A program made the position numbers and the translations under genes. From an uncultured bacterium (GTDB taxonomy: Bacteria; Planctomycetota; Phycisphaerae; Sedimentisphaerales; Anaerobacaceae), in NCBI GenBank assembly GCA_913009865.1, contig CAJVYK010000084.1, positions 1 through 8,926 of the forward strand: 8,926 nt of DNA. Direction: 5' to 3'. The notes under the pieces were generated by a model that saw only the letters and a program-made list of their open reading frames with translations, was not told the origin of the DNA and did no database searches. Numbering within the stretch: the stretch's first letter is position 1; the number at the start of each line of letters is the position of its first letter. Of the stretch, positions 1 through 7,344 are shown in pieces.

Positions 1-945
1 CATAGTGGGCAGGGTCAGTGTGGCTGCAGAGCCATTGGCGTTGTAGGTCAAACTAATCGAAAGACTGCTTGCCCCTGCGGTATTATCCGTCAATACAATT
101 TTGCCATTCTCAAGAGTCGCCTTGGCCGTTCCATCGAAGGAGTCATTGATTTCCGAAATAAGATGACTTAGCTTGGTATTACTGGTAATACTGAGATTTA
201 CCTGGGTTATAGCATTTCCATTATGGTCGGTACCGGTTATTTCAATAACTTCGCCACCCTCGAGGGGGCCGCTTCCAAACTGGTCAAGGTCTGTAATCTT
301 TGAACTCAGCGTAGCGTTATCGCTGCTGACTGTAAAGGCAGTGTCGGCCTGCCAGATTTCGGTGCTGCTTGCGTTAACTGAGATTTTATAATCTGTGCCG
401 GCGTCATTGCCGTTTAGTACCAAATGGTAAGCATCGTTGTAGTACAGTAAGCTGGCGGTAACGCCGGGATTGTTCGCATCGTTGTTGATTGAGCCAACCA
501 AATCTTCCAGCGTCGTGGTAGCAGTGGTCGTTATGCTTGTTTCCTGATGGTTATATGAGTAAATAAAGGTGCCGGCGCCGACGTAATCCTCGGCATATTC
601 CTTGCCGGCGGCGTGCACCCATCGTTCGGCATTGGCTAACTGATTGATTACAACTGTGTGATTGCCTTCAAAGGCGTTATAGGACGCTTCGGCAGTCAAT
701 ATGTCCGTATCGCTGGAAGCGGCTGAAAAGGCGCGAAGCTCATCGGCATCGGAGAGAACTCGAACAGAACTTCTTAAAGTATCGAGCTTGGTTTCCAGCG
801 TGCTTAAAGCGTCTTTTTTTTCGTCCCAGACACTTTTTCGTTCTTCGTACATATTAAGTGTACGACGCTGGGCAGCCATTAACTGGCTGATAAGAGCGCT
901 TGTATCAATGCCTGTGGAAAGGCCTGGAAAACGTAAAGTTGACAT
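1..945 (-). CDS. fliD: Flagellar hook-associated protein 2 (filament cap), N-terminal part
   Basis: FliD forms the cap at the tip of the growing flagellar filament and guides flagellin folding outside the cell. The frame is open from ATG at 945 to the left edge, giving 315 residues; the C-terminal part lies outside the window. Residues 5-18 (RFPGLSTGIDTSAL) are the classic FliD start, followed by a heptad-like helix (about 20-65) and the FliD_N signature at 72-104 (AFSAASSDTDILTAEAS, then VVINQLANAE). Two flagellin_IN-like units follow, near 145-190 (LEDLVGSINND, then a GTDYKISV end) and 256-302 (LSHLISEINDSF). AGGCGGA at 951-957 lies 5 nt before the ATG and supports this start. The gene follows a multi-gene glycosyltransferase operon on the same strand after 129 nt. 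That gap contains a possible sigma-28 promoter, so fliD may have its own late-flagellar transcript. The assignment is firm; only the missing C-terminus is unseen. Confidence 0.93.
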   Translation of the reverse strand, partial: MSTLRFPGLSTGIDTSALISQLMAAQRRTLNMYEERKSVWDEKKDALSTLETKLDTLRSSVRVLSDADELRAFSAASSDTDILTAEASYNAFEGNHTVVINQLANAERWVHAAGKEYAEDYVGAGTFIYSYNHQETSITTTATTTLEDLVGSINNDANNPGVTASLLYYNDAYHLVLNGNDAGTDYKISVNASSTEIWQADTAFTVSSDNATLSSKITDLDQFGSGPLEGGEVIEITGTDHNGNAITQVNLSITSNTKLSHLISEINDSFDGTAKATLENGKIVLTDNTAGASSLSISLTYNANGSAATLTLPTM

Positions 946-1031
946 CTTTGTCCGCCTTTTTTGTCTAAGTTTTCACATTTTTATACGAAACTGAATAAAT
1001 ACGGCTAATGCACAGGTTCTACGCAAATCTA

Positions 1032-1058
1032 TTATCGTTTAAAGACGGCTTTTGCTTA
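1032..1058 (-). promoter_or_regulatory. Candidate sigma-28 (FliA) promoter upstream of fliD
   Basis: On the minus strand TAAGCAAA (1058-1051) is followed by an 11 nt spacer and AACGATAA (1039-1032). The enterobacterial FliA consensus is TAAAGTTT, 11 nt, GCCGATAA. The -10 half matches at six of eight positions (CGATAA) with exact spacing; the -35 half keeps only TAA of the TAAA core. It starts 16 nt beyond the stop of the upstream giant gene and would give a leader of roughly 80 nt before fliD. A flagellar late promoter is the expected type for fliD. The match is by eye in an AT-rich gap and could be chance. I see no convincing hairpin terminator in the gap. Confidence 0.4.
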
Positions 1059-1074
1059 ATTATTTATCTATTAG

Positions 1075-4000
1075 CTAACAAACAACTTGCCGTACCGGCT
1101 CGGCGTATTTGGCCCGGACAAATTCACATTCTTGTAGCAACTGCTGGAACTGCTGGTTTCCAGGGTCCATTTTAAGACAGTCTCTTAGCTTTGAACAGGC
1201 CTGCTCGAAAGCCGTTTTGGCGTAAATAGGCGCATTTGATTTTACGTAAGCCCGCCCTATTGTAAGGCAAGTTACGGCGGCCAGGCATTTAGCATGCAAT
1301 TGCCTTCTTTCGGGGGCTATCTTCTCCCAGGCGACGTCGGGAAACAGCTCGTCCGGCGCAAACGTGTCGGCAAACCGCTCAACCACCTCGAAATGAGATT
1401 TTGCCTTTCGGGCAGTAAAATTTCTTGAAAGACTGTCGGTGGTCATTCGGCGCAGATACAACGCCGCCCTCAAGTGATGTATTTTCAGGCCCTTCTTTAC
1501 GAATCGCCGCATCATATCGTAGTCTTCGGCCATAGCTAACTGTTCGTCAAAAAAACCGATTTTGTCGAAGACGCTTCTTCTGATACAGGTTCTAAACGGC
1601 ACGACCGGAAAGCCGCAGCGGAACAGGTCCCTGATGAGCAGTTTCCGGTTTGTGTATTCGGGCCGTTCAATTATCCGAATCGGCCTGCCGTCCTCGTCAA
1701 TAAGGTGGTCGTCACAATAAACCAAATCGGTCTCCGGACGTTTTTCAAATTCGGCCAGGTGTCTGGCGATAAAATCAGGCGTCATAATATCATCGCAATC
1801 AAGCTTGATTAAAAAAGCACCTTTAGATTTTTTAATCCCCACGTTGTGAGTGGTTGCAAGCCCGGAGTTTTCCTGATAGGAGTATTTGATTCTTTCGTCT
1901 TTGAAGCCGGCGATGATGTCTTTAGTGTTGTCTGTCGAGCCGTCATTGACGATGACAAGCTCGAAATTTCTGTAGCTTTGAGTTAGAACGCTTTCAATCG
2001 CCTCTGTAATATACTCGGCGGCGTTGTAGGCGGGCATAATCACCGAAACCAGCGTATTTGTCTGTTCCTTGGCCAATGTTCTTCTTATAAGAGCATTTAT
2101 CCTTGCTTTCTCGCGGGTTAGTCTGCCGATAAAGGTCTTGGTGGTATCGTGGCTCTGTGAGCTTGGCAGTTCCCTGTAGAGATACAGGCACTTATCCACG
2201 AACTTCAATTGCGTTATTTCCTCCATTCTGTAACTGATATCCCTGTCCTCGGCATATAGTATGTCCTCGTCGTAGCCGGAGGTTTTCAGATAGTCGGTCA
2301 GCTTGAAAGTCCTGAAAGCACTTACCAGATGCGCGTCAAGATTACTCTTGCCTGCCGGTATTTTCGCGCCGTACCCAATTTGCCTTGGCGTAAGATCTTC
2401 GTGACAGCACATAAACTGTGAGTATATAAGGCCGGCATCGGGAAAGTCAACGTGATGTGAGTACATTGTCTCAACAGCATCTTTCGTAAGACAGTCATCA
2501 CTATCCAGGATACCAAAATACTCTGACTGTACGTTGGCGACGCCGCTTTTTAACGCAGTGATGTAGCCTCTATTCTGCTCATGCCGAATCAGTCTTATAC
2601 GCTTATCATTGAGATACCGATTGATTATCGCCAGGGAGTTATCAGTCGAGCAATCTTCAATAATGATTAGTTCCCAGTCCTTAAACGTTTGATTCAATAC
2701 GGATTCTATGGCCTCGGCAATGTACTTAGCGTTATTGTAATTAGCCATAATTACGGAAAATTTCGGTATCGAATTTGACTGCTGCCCACAATACTCGATA
2801 TTACTTGCCTCAGCCGCCGGCTTGTCACCATTCCTGCGATGAAGTGCCTCCTGCAATGCAAGCTCGGCATATTGATTTTGCGTTTCAGCTTTTGCGAAAG
2901 AAATAGTTCCCGGCCAGGATCTTAATTTGTATAAGTATTCTTCCAGGTTTCGTATTTCTACGATTTCTGATAATCGCAGCCACAGGTCATAGTCCTGGGA
3001 ATACGTATATTTTTCATTATATCCTCCGATTTCCACCAGAGAGGCTCTTCGCAGCATTGCCGTTCCGTGAGCAACACAATTTCCAGCTAACAATCCTGTT
3101 TTAATGCCTTCAGGTTCTGTTGGCCGTCTGTCATAGGCGCCGCAGATTTCGCCGTTAGAATCTATCCTGGCACACCAGCATCCCAAAACTGTGCAGTTCG
3201 GGTTTTCATCTAAAAATTTTACCTGTCTTTCAAATCGCTGGGGATGAGAAATATCGTCTGCATCCATTCGGGCAATGTATTCGCCTCTGCACAACTTCAA
3301 GCCAATATTCAAAGATTTCGTCAGGCCGATGTTTTCAGAATTTCTGTAGATAAACGTTCTTGAGTCTTTCATTTTAAGGAGTATCTCAGATGTCCTGTCT
3401 GTGCTTGCATCGTCAACTATAATCACCTCAAAATTCTGGTATGTCTGGCTGTATATGCTTTTTAACGCCTGTTCGATGAATTTTTCGGTGTTATAAACAG
3501 ACATTAGCACACTTATTTTGGGCTTGTCAGTCATATCCTTGTTTTTTTCATTATCAGGTATATATGCGTTAAGACCGTCGCCGTAATAATGTTTAGCTCT
3601 GTTATTGTGTCCCTGGAGGTAAACCAGGCCTCTGTCATCGATATATTGGTACAGCCGGCTATCTAATACAAAGCGATATAAGCTGCTGTCAGGTATGCCG
3701 ACAAATACATTGGGCCAAACCACATCCGGCTCTATTTGCTTCAACAGCTCCGCTGTTTCCCTGATATCCGACTCGGTCTCACCGGGGACCCCAACGACTA
3801 CGCTCGCTGCTGCTTTTACACCAAATTCATGACACCACTTAAAAGCATTTTTAATCTGTTCGACAGTAATATCTTTCTGTAATAAATCCAGTATTCTTTG
3901 AGAGCCGCTTTCCACGCCGAAATAGAACCCCTTTGCGCCGGCACGAGCCATCAATTCAACCGTCTCTCTGCTGAGGTTGGAGACCCTTGATTCGCAGGCC

Positions 4001-5856
4001 CACGATATCTTTATCCCTTTCTCTATAAGCAGATTACAAAATTTGCTCAATCTTCCCTTATTGAGGGTAAAATTATCCTCTCGGAAATAGATTCCTTTAA
4101 CTTTGTAATGTTCAATAAGATGTTCAATATCGGAGACAATTCGTTCAGCGCTGAAATATGTATATTTCCTGCCCCAGACAGAGCAGACAGAGCAGAATGT
4201 GCATCTAAATGGGCAGCCGCGACTCGTATTCATTGTGAATATGGGGCTGTCCTGAAAAAACTTAACGCTCCAGTCATAGGGCAAATTGACGAAACAATCC
4301 CAGGCGGGCATTGGTAATGCGTCCAAATCTTCTATGCGGGGATAATTCACAATTCTTTCGGTAACTTTGCCGTCTGCAATATCGAGAATTGCACGTTCCC
4401 CTTCTCCCTGCACAACGTAATCGACAAAGTCGGGAATGGTATCTGCAGCTACGGTAGTGTGAGGGCCTCCTATGATTATCTTGCCGGCCCATTTGCGTGT
4501 TTGCCTCAAATGTTCGAGTTTGTACAGCATTCGGAGGGTGTCGCGAAAGCAAATTGTATTCGCATAAATACCGACATAATCTATTTTGTTTTTCCAAAGG
4601 TAGTCTGTATCGAGAAAGTTGGTCGGCTGTAAGTAGTTGTCTATGAAAGATACTTCGTGGCCGGCGTTACGCAGCACGGAAATCAAAAAACCGACGCCTA
4701 TAGGCGGCCTTTTTTCTTTGGTTGAAAATGGGGCCTGGGCCGGGGCGGCAGAGGTCGTAAGCAGGATTCGTTTTCGAGGACTCTCGCCGGCAGAATGAGA
4801 TATTCCGGACGGTTCATTTGTTTTTCTTTCCTGATGTGAAAATGTACAACCTATTTGCGGCTGTTCTGACTGCATTCCGTCCAGTTCATCGAACATCGCA
4901 CTTAGTCTTTTCACCCAGGTGTGCTCTTTCAACGCCCTGTTATAACCGCAATTCGCTATCTCCATTCGCTTATCATCATTCTTTAGATAATACGAAATTT
5001 TTTCCACCGCTTCGGCAATGTTCTCGAAGCATTCTATTTCCTTACCTATCTGGTAATATTCTTCTAATCCGTCGGCATATTCGGTCAGTAAAAAGCCGCC
5101 GCACATCGGCACTTCGAAAACTCTGCCTTTTATCTGTTTGATACCGTCATTTCGTGAGCTGCCGCAAAAGTTAAGATTGATTTTGCTGGCGTTAAATATT
5201 TTTATCATATCGTCGAATTCGACGAATTTTCCGAACCCTCTTCCAAAAGCAGTAATCGGCACAGCCCTGTTTTTCAGATAAAGCAGATTTTCCAGCCGTT
5301 TCCCATGACCGCCGCCTATGAAAGTGACATTATAGGCAAAGTTGGAGTCGATTTTTTTGTAATAGTTCTGATTTGACGCCCACTGAGACTTGATAACATT
5401 AAGGCCCAATTTTGCATACTTCTCAACGGAATGCTTATCGGTAGTCACCGAGCAAAAAACGTGCCCGGCTACTATTCTCGAATAGTCTTCGAACCGCCAG
5501 TGGTCATCGGAGAACCAGGCGATTACTTTTGTTCCCAATGTACCAATCGTCTCCAGCGTTTTCATCTCTACCTGGTCCTGGTAGGTATGGAGCAGAACAT
5601 AATCGGGCTTTTCTTTTCTTACTGTCTCGATGATTTCCGCATTCATCGATTCGGCCCCGATTTGTTTGATTCTTTCAATGTAATTATAGTTGATTACATT
5701 TGAAAAAATCTGCTTCAACGGCTCGTAGAAATTAATATCGCAGTCGTAGTTTATACAGCCCACCGTCAGGAACAGTATCTTTTTATACCGATGTCTCTCA
5801 ATTCCGCCGCTGCACAACTTGTCGGTATGCAGGCTGTTTTCTTTTACTCTTTTCAC
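1075..5856 (-). CDS. Giant multidomain glycosyltransferase: CgeB-like GT-B, B12-type radical SAM, three GT2 domains, TPR-like tail
   Basis: This 1593-residue protein probably builds and modifies a surface glycan, most likely on flagellin given fliD next door. Residues 27-324 resemble CgeB/YkvP-type GT-B transferases, with the donor-side motif GRVFEVPMCGG near 244-254. A hydrophilic linker (325-360) leads to a cobalamin-binding-type domain (GGPHTT at 463, GEGE at 484-487) and a radical SAM core with CxxxCxxC at C548, C552 and C555, then REDNF and FGVESGS motifs, ending near 765. Three GT2 domains follow. GT2-1 spans 775-1010 (DAD at 865-867, QDYD at 954). GT2-2 spans 1031-1255 (DSD at 1118-1120, EDRD at 1203). 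GT2-3 spans 1269-1475 (DCD at 1353-1355, EDYD at 1444). Metal-binding and base motifs are all present, so all three look active. Residues about 1515-1593 are helical and TPR-like. There is no signal peptide or membrane segment, so it is probably cytoplasmic. The start is GTG with a good ribosome site; the stop is TAG. It lies 41 nt after the FkbM gene. Domain calls are strong; substrate and product are unknown. Confidence 0.9.
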   Translation of the reverse strand: MKRVKENSLHTDKLCSGGIERHRYKKILFLTVGCINYDCDINFYEPLKQIFSNVINYNYIERIKQIGAESMNAEIIETVRKEKPDYVLLHTYQDQVEMKTLETIGTLGTKVIAWFSDDHWRFEDYSRIVAGHVFCSVTTDKHSVEKYAKLGLNVIKSQWASNQNYYKKIDSNFAYNVTFIGGGHGKRLENLLYLKNRAVPITAFGRGFGKFVEFDDMIKIFNASKINLNFCGSSRNDGIKQIKGRVFEVPMCGGFLLTEYADGLEEYYQIGKEIECFENIAEAVEKISYYLKNDDKRMEIANCGYNRALKEHTWVKRLSAMFDELDGMQSEQPQIGCTFSHQERKTNEPSGISHSAGESPRKRILLTTSAAPAQAPFSTKEKRPPIGVGFLISVLRNAGHEVSFIDNYLQPTNFLDTDYLWKNKIDYVGIYANTICFRDTLRMLYKLEHLRQTRKWAGKIIIGGPHTTVAADTIPDFVDYVVQGEGERAILDIADGKVTERIVNYPRIEDLDALPMPAWDCFVNLPYDWSVKFFQDSPIFTMNTSRGCPFRCTFCSVCSVWGRKYTYFSAERIVSDIEHLIEHYKVKGIYFREDNFTLNKGRLSKFCNLLIEKGIKISWACESRVSNLSRETVELMARAGAKGFYFGVESGSQRILDLLQKDITVEQIKNAFKWCHEFGVKAAASVVVGVPGETESDIRETAELLKQIEPDVVWPNVFVGIPDSSLYRFVLDSRLYQYIDDRGLVYLQGHNNRAKHYYGDGLNAYIPDNEKNKDMTDKPKISVLMSVYNTEKFIEQALKSIYSQTYQNFEVIIVDDASTDRTSEILLKMKDSRTFIYRNSENIGLTKSLNIGLKLCRGEYIARMDADDISHPQRFERQVKFLDENPNCTVLGCWCARIDSNGEICGAYDRRPTEPEGIKTGLLAGNCVAHGTAMLRRASLVEIGGYNEKYTYSQDYDLWLRLSEIVEIRNLEEYLYKLRSWPGTISFAKAETQNQYAELALQEALHRRNGDKPAAEASNIEYCGQQSNSIPKFSVIMANYNNAKYIAEAIESVLNQTFKDWELIIIEDCSTDNSLAIINRYLNDKRIRLIRHEQNRGYITALKSGVANVQSEYFGILDSDDCLTKDAVETMYSHHVDFPDAGLIYSQFMCCHEDLTPRQIGYGAKIPAGKSNLDAHLVSAFRTFKLTDYLKTSGYDEDILYAEDRDISYRMEEITQLKFVDKCLYLYRELPSSQSHDTTKTFIGRLTREKARINALIRRTLAKEQTNTLVSVIMPAYNAAEYITEAIESVLTQSYRNFELVIVNDGSTDNTKDIIAGFKDERIKYSYQENSGLATTHNVGIKKSKGAFLIKLDCDDIMTPDFIARHLAEFEKRPETDLVYCDDHLIDEDGRPIRIIERPEYTNRKLLIRDLFRCGFPVVPFRTCIRRSVFDKIGFFDEQLAMAEDYDMMRRFVKKGLKIHHLRAALYLRRMTTDSLSRNFTARKAKSHFEVVERFADTFAPDELFPDVAWEKIAPERRQLHAKCLAAVTCLTIGRAYVKSNAPIYAKTAFEQACSKLRDCLKMDPGNQQFQQLLQECEFVRAKYAEPVRQVVC
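4177..4194 (-). repeat. 9-nt perfect tandem duplication inside the radical SAM motif
   Basis: The plus-strand unit GACAGAGCA occurs twice in direct succession (4177-4185 and 4186-4194). On the coding strand it reads TGCTCTGTC twice, encoding Cys-Ser-Val twice (C555-V557 and C558-V560). The first Cys is the third ligand of the radical SAM 4Fe-4S motif; the second is an extra cysteine three residues later, just before the WGRK stretch. The reading frame is kept. Confidence 0.85.
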
Positions 5857-5860
5857 TATA

Positions 5861-5870
5861 TTTCCCCGCT
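5861..5870 (-). promoter_or_regulatory. Ribosome binding site supporting a GTG start
   Basis: AGCGGGGAAA on the minus strand places the core GGGGA (5867-5863) 6 nt before GTG at 5856-5854. No in-frame ATG occurs until about residue 70, which is already inside the conserved CgeB-like domain. GTG at 5856 is therefore the only sensible start for the giant protein. Confidence 0.6.
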
Positions 5871-5897
5871 AATTGTAAATCCATTGCTATGCTTGAG

Positions 5898-7022
5898 TTA
5901 TCTTAGTTTCCAATTCTCCCATACAAACTCGTACTGATAGGTCGGTTTATGTGTCTTTTCCAAATTTTTTTGAATTTCTTTCATTCGCTCCTTGGCATTG
6001 GGAACAAAATCATGAAACTGAATCTGCAGGTTCACTATATTTTTTACAAAACCGGTTTCAATCAAATGCCCGGCTAAATCATATTCACCCCCTTCGATAT
6101 TGACTTTCATTAAATCAATTCTGTTAATATTGTGCCGGGACAAAAAATCAATTGCTTTAACAAGGTAAATTTCTTCTTTTCCCTCCCCTCGAAATATCGA
6201 GGAGGCAGTTGCATCATGAGATATTTTCACTTTTTTATCGGCATTCGATAATCCAAAATGATGGGCAAAAATCTTCCCGTTTTTAGCAAAGCGGGTTTCA
6301 ATATTCTCTGCGAAAGCTTTTACCGGCTCAAAACAGTGAATAGTGCAGCAATATTTAGCAAATATATCACTTGCCCACTGACCTTCGTACGCTCCCAAAT
6401 CAAATACAATCGACTCTTGAGCCAGGTCGTAATCCAGTCGCAGGGTTTTATCTCCGTTAATCGCAGACCAGGGCTTTACTCTTCTCGCCTGAATCGCCGC
6501 CGAAATTGTAGAGCTGATTTGAACACATCCGCCATCCCTTCCGTAATTGCCTTTATCTGCGCCAATCTTTTTGTCCTGCAACAGATGCTCAAATCCGCCC
6601 TGGCTTGCATAATGAAATCTTTCCACCAATATAAAATTTTTATTTGCAGAAACGCTCATCTTCTCCCCTGAAGCTGCAAGGTCGTTGATGGATTCTTCCA
6701 GCACGTGCTTGTCAAATTCGATAAAACTGCTGACAAATAGCAGAAACTTGCCCCTCGTTACCATTGACGCCTTGTTGAATAACTGCTCCTGACTTAAAAA
6801 TCCACCGGGGCTTAAGACCTTCAGCGGCGGCAGGGACACTGCCAGGCGTTTTTCATCAATCTCCAATCCCCGGCCATTAACAACGACCAGCTCATAGTCG
6901 CCCGGCAGCCCCCTTTCGCTCAGCTTTTGCAGGTACGCACTGAGCATCGAAGAATCGCTGCCGGCGGACAGGATAATTGAGCAGCGCACCGCTGCTTCAA
7001 CTTGTGCTTCCGTATTTACCAT
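5898..7022 (-). CDS. FkbM-family methyltransferase with degenerate GT2-like N-terminal region
   Basis: This is a SAM-dependent methyltransferase of 374 residues, probably O-methylating a sugar of the glycan made by the neighbouring enzymes. The FkbM domain occupies about 200-360. Motif I is VFDLGAYEGQW (D208, G210, G214), the acidic ribose-binding position is in CFEPVKAF (E232), and the family signature is KVNIEGGEYDL (E310-E313). The first 140 residues follow the GT-A pattern: a first strand CSIILSAG at 14-21, YELVVVNGRG at 43-52 and an NKASMVTRGKFLLF stretch at 83-96. However, VSSF (97-100) stands where GT2 enzymes carry DxD, so this half is probably not a working transferase. The ATG at 7022 follows GAGGAA (7034-7029) with 6 nt spacing, and that site overlaps the TGA of the preceding gene, suggesting coupled translation. 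The methyltransferase call is firm. The GT2-like origin of the N-terminus is my reading of the pattern. Confidence 0.86.
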   Translation of the reverse strand: MVNTEAQVEAAVRCSIILSAGSDSSMLSAYLQKLSERGLPGDYELVVVNGRGLEIDEKRLAVSLPPLKVLSPGGFLSQEQLFNKASMVTRGKFLLFVSSFIEFDKHVLEESINDLAASGEKMSVSANKNFILVERFHYASQGGFEHLLQDKKIGADKGNYGRDGGCVQISSTISAAIQARRVKPWSAINGDKTLRLDYDLAQESIVFDLGAYEGQWASDIFAKYCCTIHCFEPVKAFAENIETRFAKNGKIFAHHFGLSNADKKVKISHDATASSIFRGEGKEEIYLVKAIDFLSRHNINRIDLMKVNIEGGEYDLAGHLIETGFVKNIVNLQIQFHDFVPNAKERMKEIQKNLEKTHKPTYQYEFVWENWKLR

Positions 7023-7032
7023 TGATACTTCC

Positions 7033-7344
7033 TCAAATATTACTGCGATAAACCTCTATGGTCTTTTTGCCCTTGCGGACCCGGCATAGCTGTTCGACAG
7101 TTCCGGCCTTTTGAGCTGTAACGGCCAGACATAAATCTTCGTATAATTTTTGCAATTGCCCTTGTTGATTTTTAAATTCGGGCAGTTCAAGAACCCCTGT
7201 CTGTGCGATTTTTCCCACAAGAAAACCGGCTTGCCTGCTTAAAACCTCGACCTTGTTGATGTTACCCTGCCGGGCCAGCTCTATTTGCTTTTCCAACAGC
7301 CCGTGCAGCTTATCCAACAGATGTATCTGTTCATCTATACTCAT
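7033..7344 (-). CDS. Small helical protein, possible FliT/FlgN-like flagellar export chaperone
   Basis: This encodes 103 residues, almost wholly helical and rich in Leu, Gln and Lys. Residues 5-30 (LLDKLHGLLEKQIELARQG) suit an amphipathic hairpin helix. The C-terminal pattern LCRVRKGKKTIEVYR (85-99) resembles the end of FliT/FlgN-type proteins, which hold hook-associated proteins or FliD in the cytoplasm before export. Size and closeness to fliD agree with that role. These families diverge strongly, so the call rests on fold pattern and context and not on an invariant motif. The ATG overlaps the stop of the TPR gene as ATGA (7344-7341). Only a weak purine stretch (GGGAG at 7359-7355) precedes it, so translation probably depends on coupling. 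The stop is TGA at 7035-7033. Alternative: an unrelated helical adaptor for the glycosylation enzymes. Confidence 0.55.
   Translation of the reverse strand: MSIDEQIHLLDKLHGLLEKQIELARQGNINKVEVLSRQAGFLVGKIAQTGVLELPEFKNQQGQLQKLYEDLCLAVTAQKAGTVEQLCRVRKGKKTIEVYRSNI

Noticed and set aside
701..994. Plus-strand open frame overlapping the fliD start
   Set aside because: The opposite strand encodes the unmistakable FliD N-terminus; the Ser-rich plus-strand product is a shadow.
946..1074. Rho-independent terminator between the giant gene and fliD
   Set aside because: No stable GC-rich stem followed by a T run could be found; the short AAAGCCGTCTTT stretch is not a true inverted repeat.
3522..3545. 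Internal ATG at 3534 (Met775 of the giant protein) as a separate GT2 gene start
   Set aside because: AAGGA lies only 1-2 nt from the ATG, too close to act well, and the frame is continuous with no stop upstream. It may mark an old gene boundary but is not supported as a start.
4274..5141. Open frames of about 107 codons on both strands (4274-4597 minus, 4818-5141 plus) within the giant gene
   Set aside because: The products are rich in Arg, Cys and Ser with no fold pattern and overlap a strongly conserved coding frame.
6258..6671. Plus-strand open frame of 137 codons opposite the FkbM gene
   Set aside because: It lies antisense to a gene with clear methyltransferase motifs, has no recognisable domain and is explained as a shadow frame.
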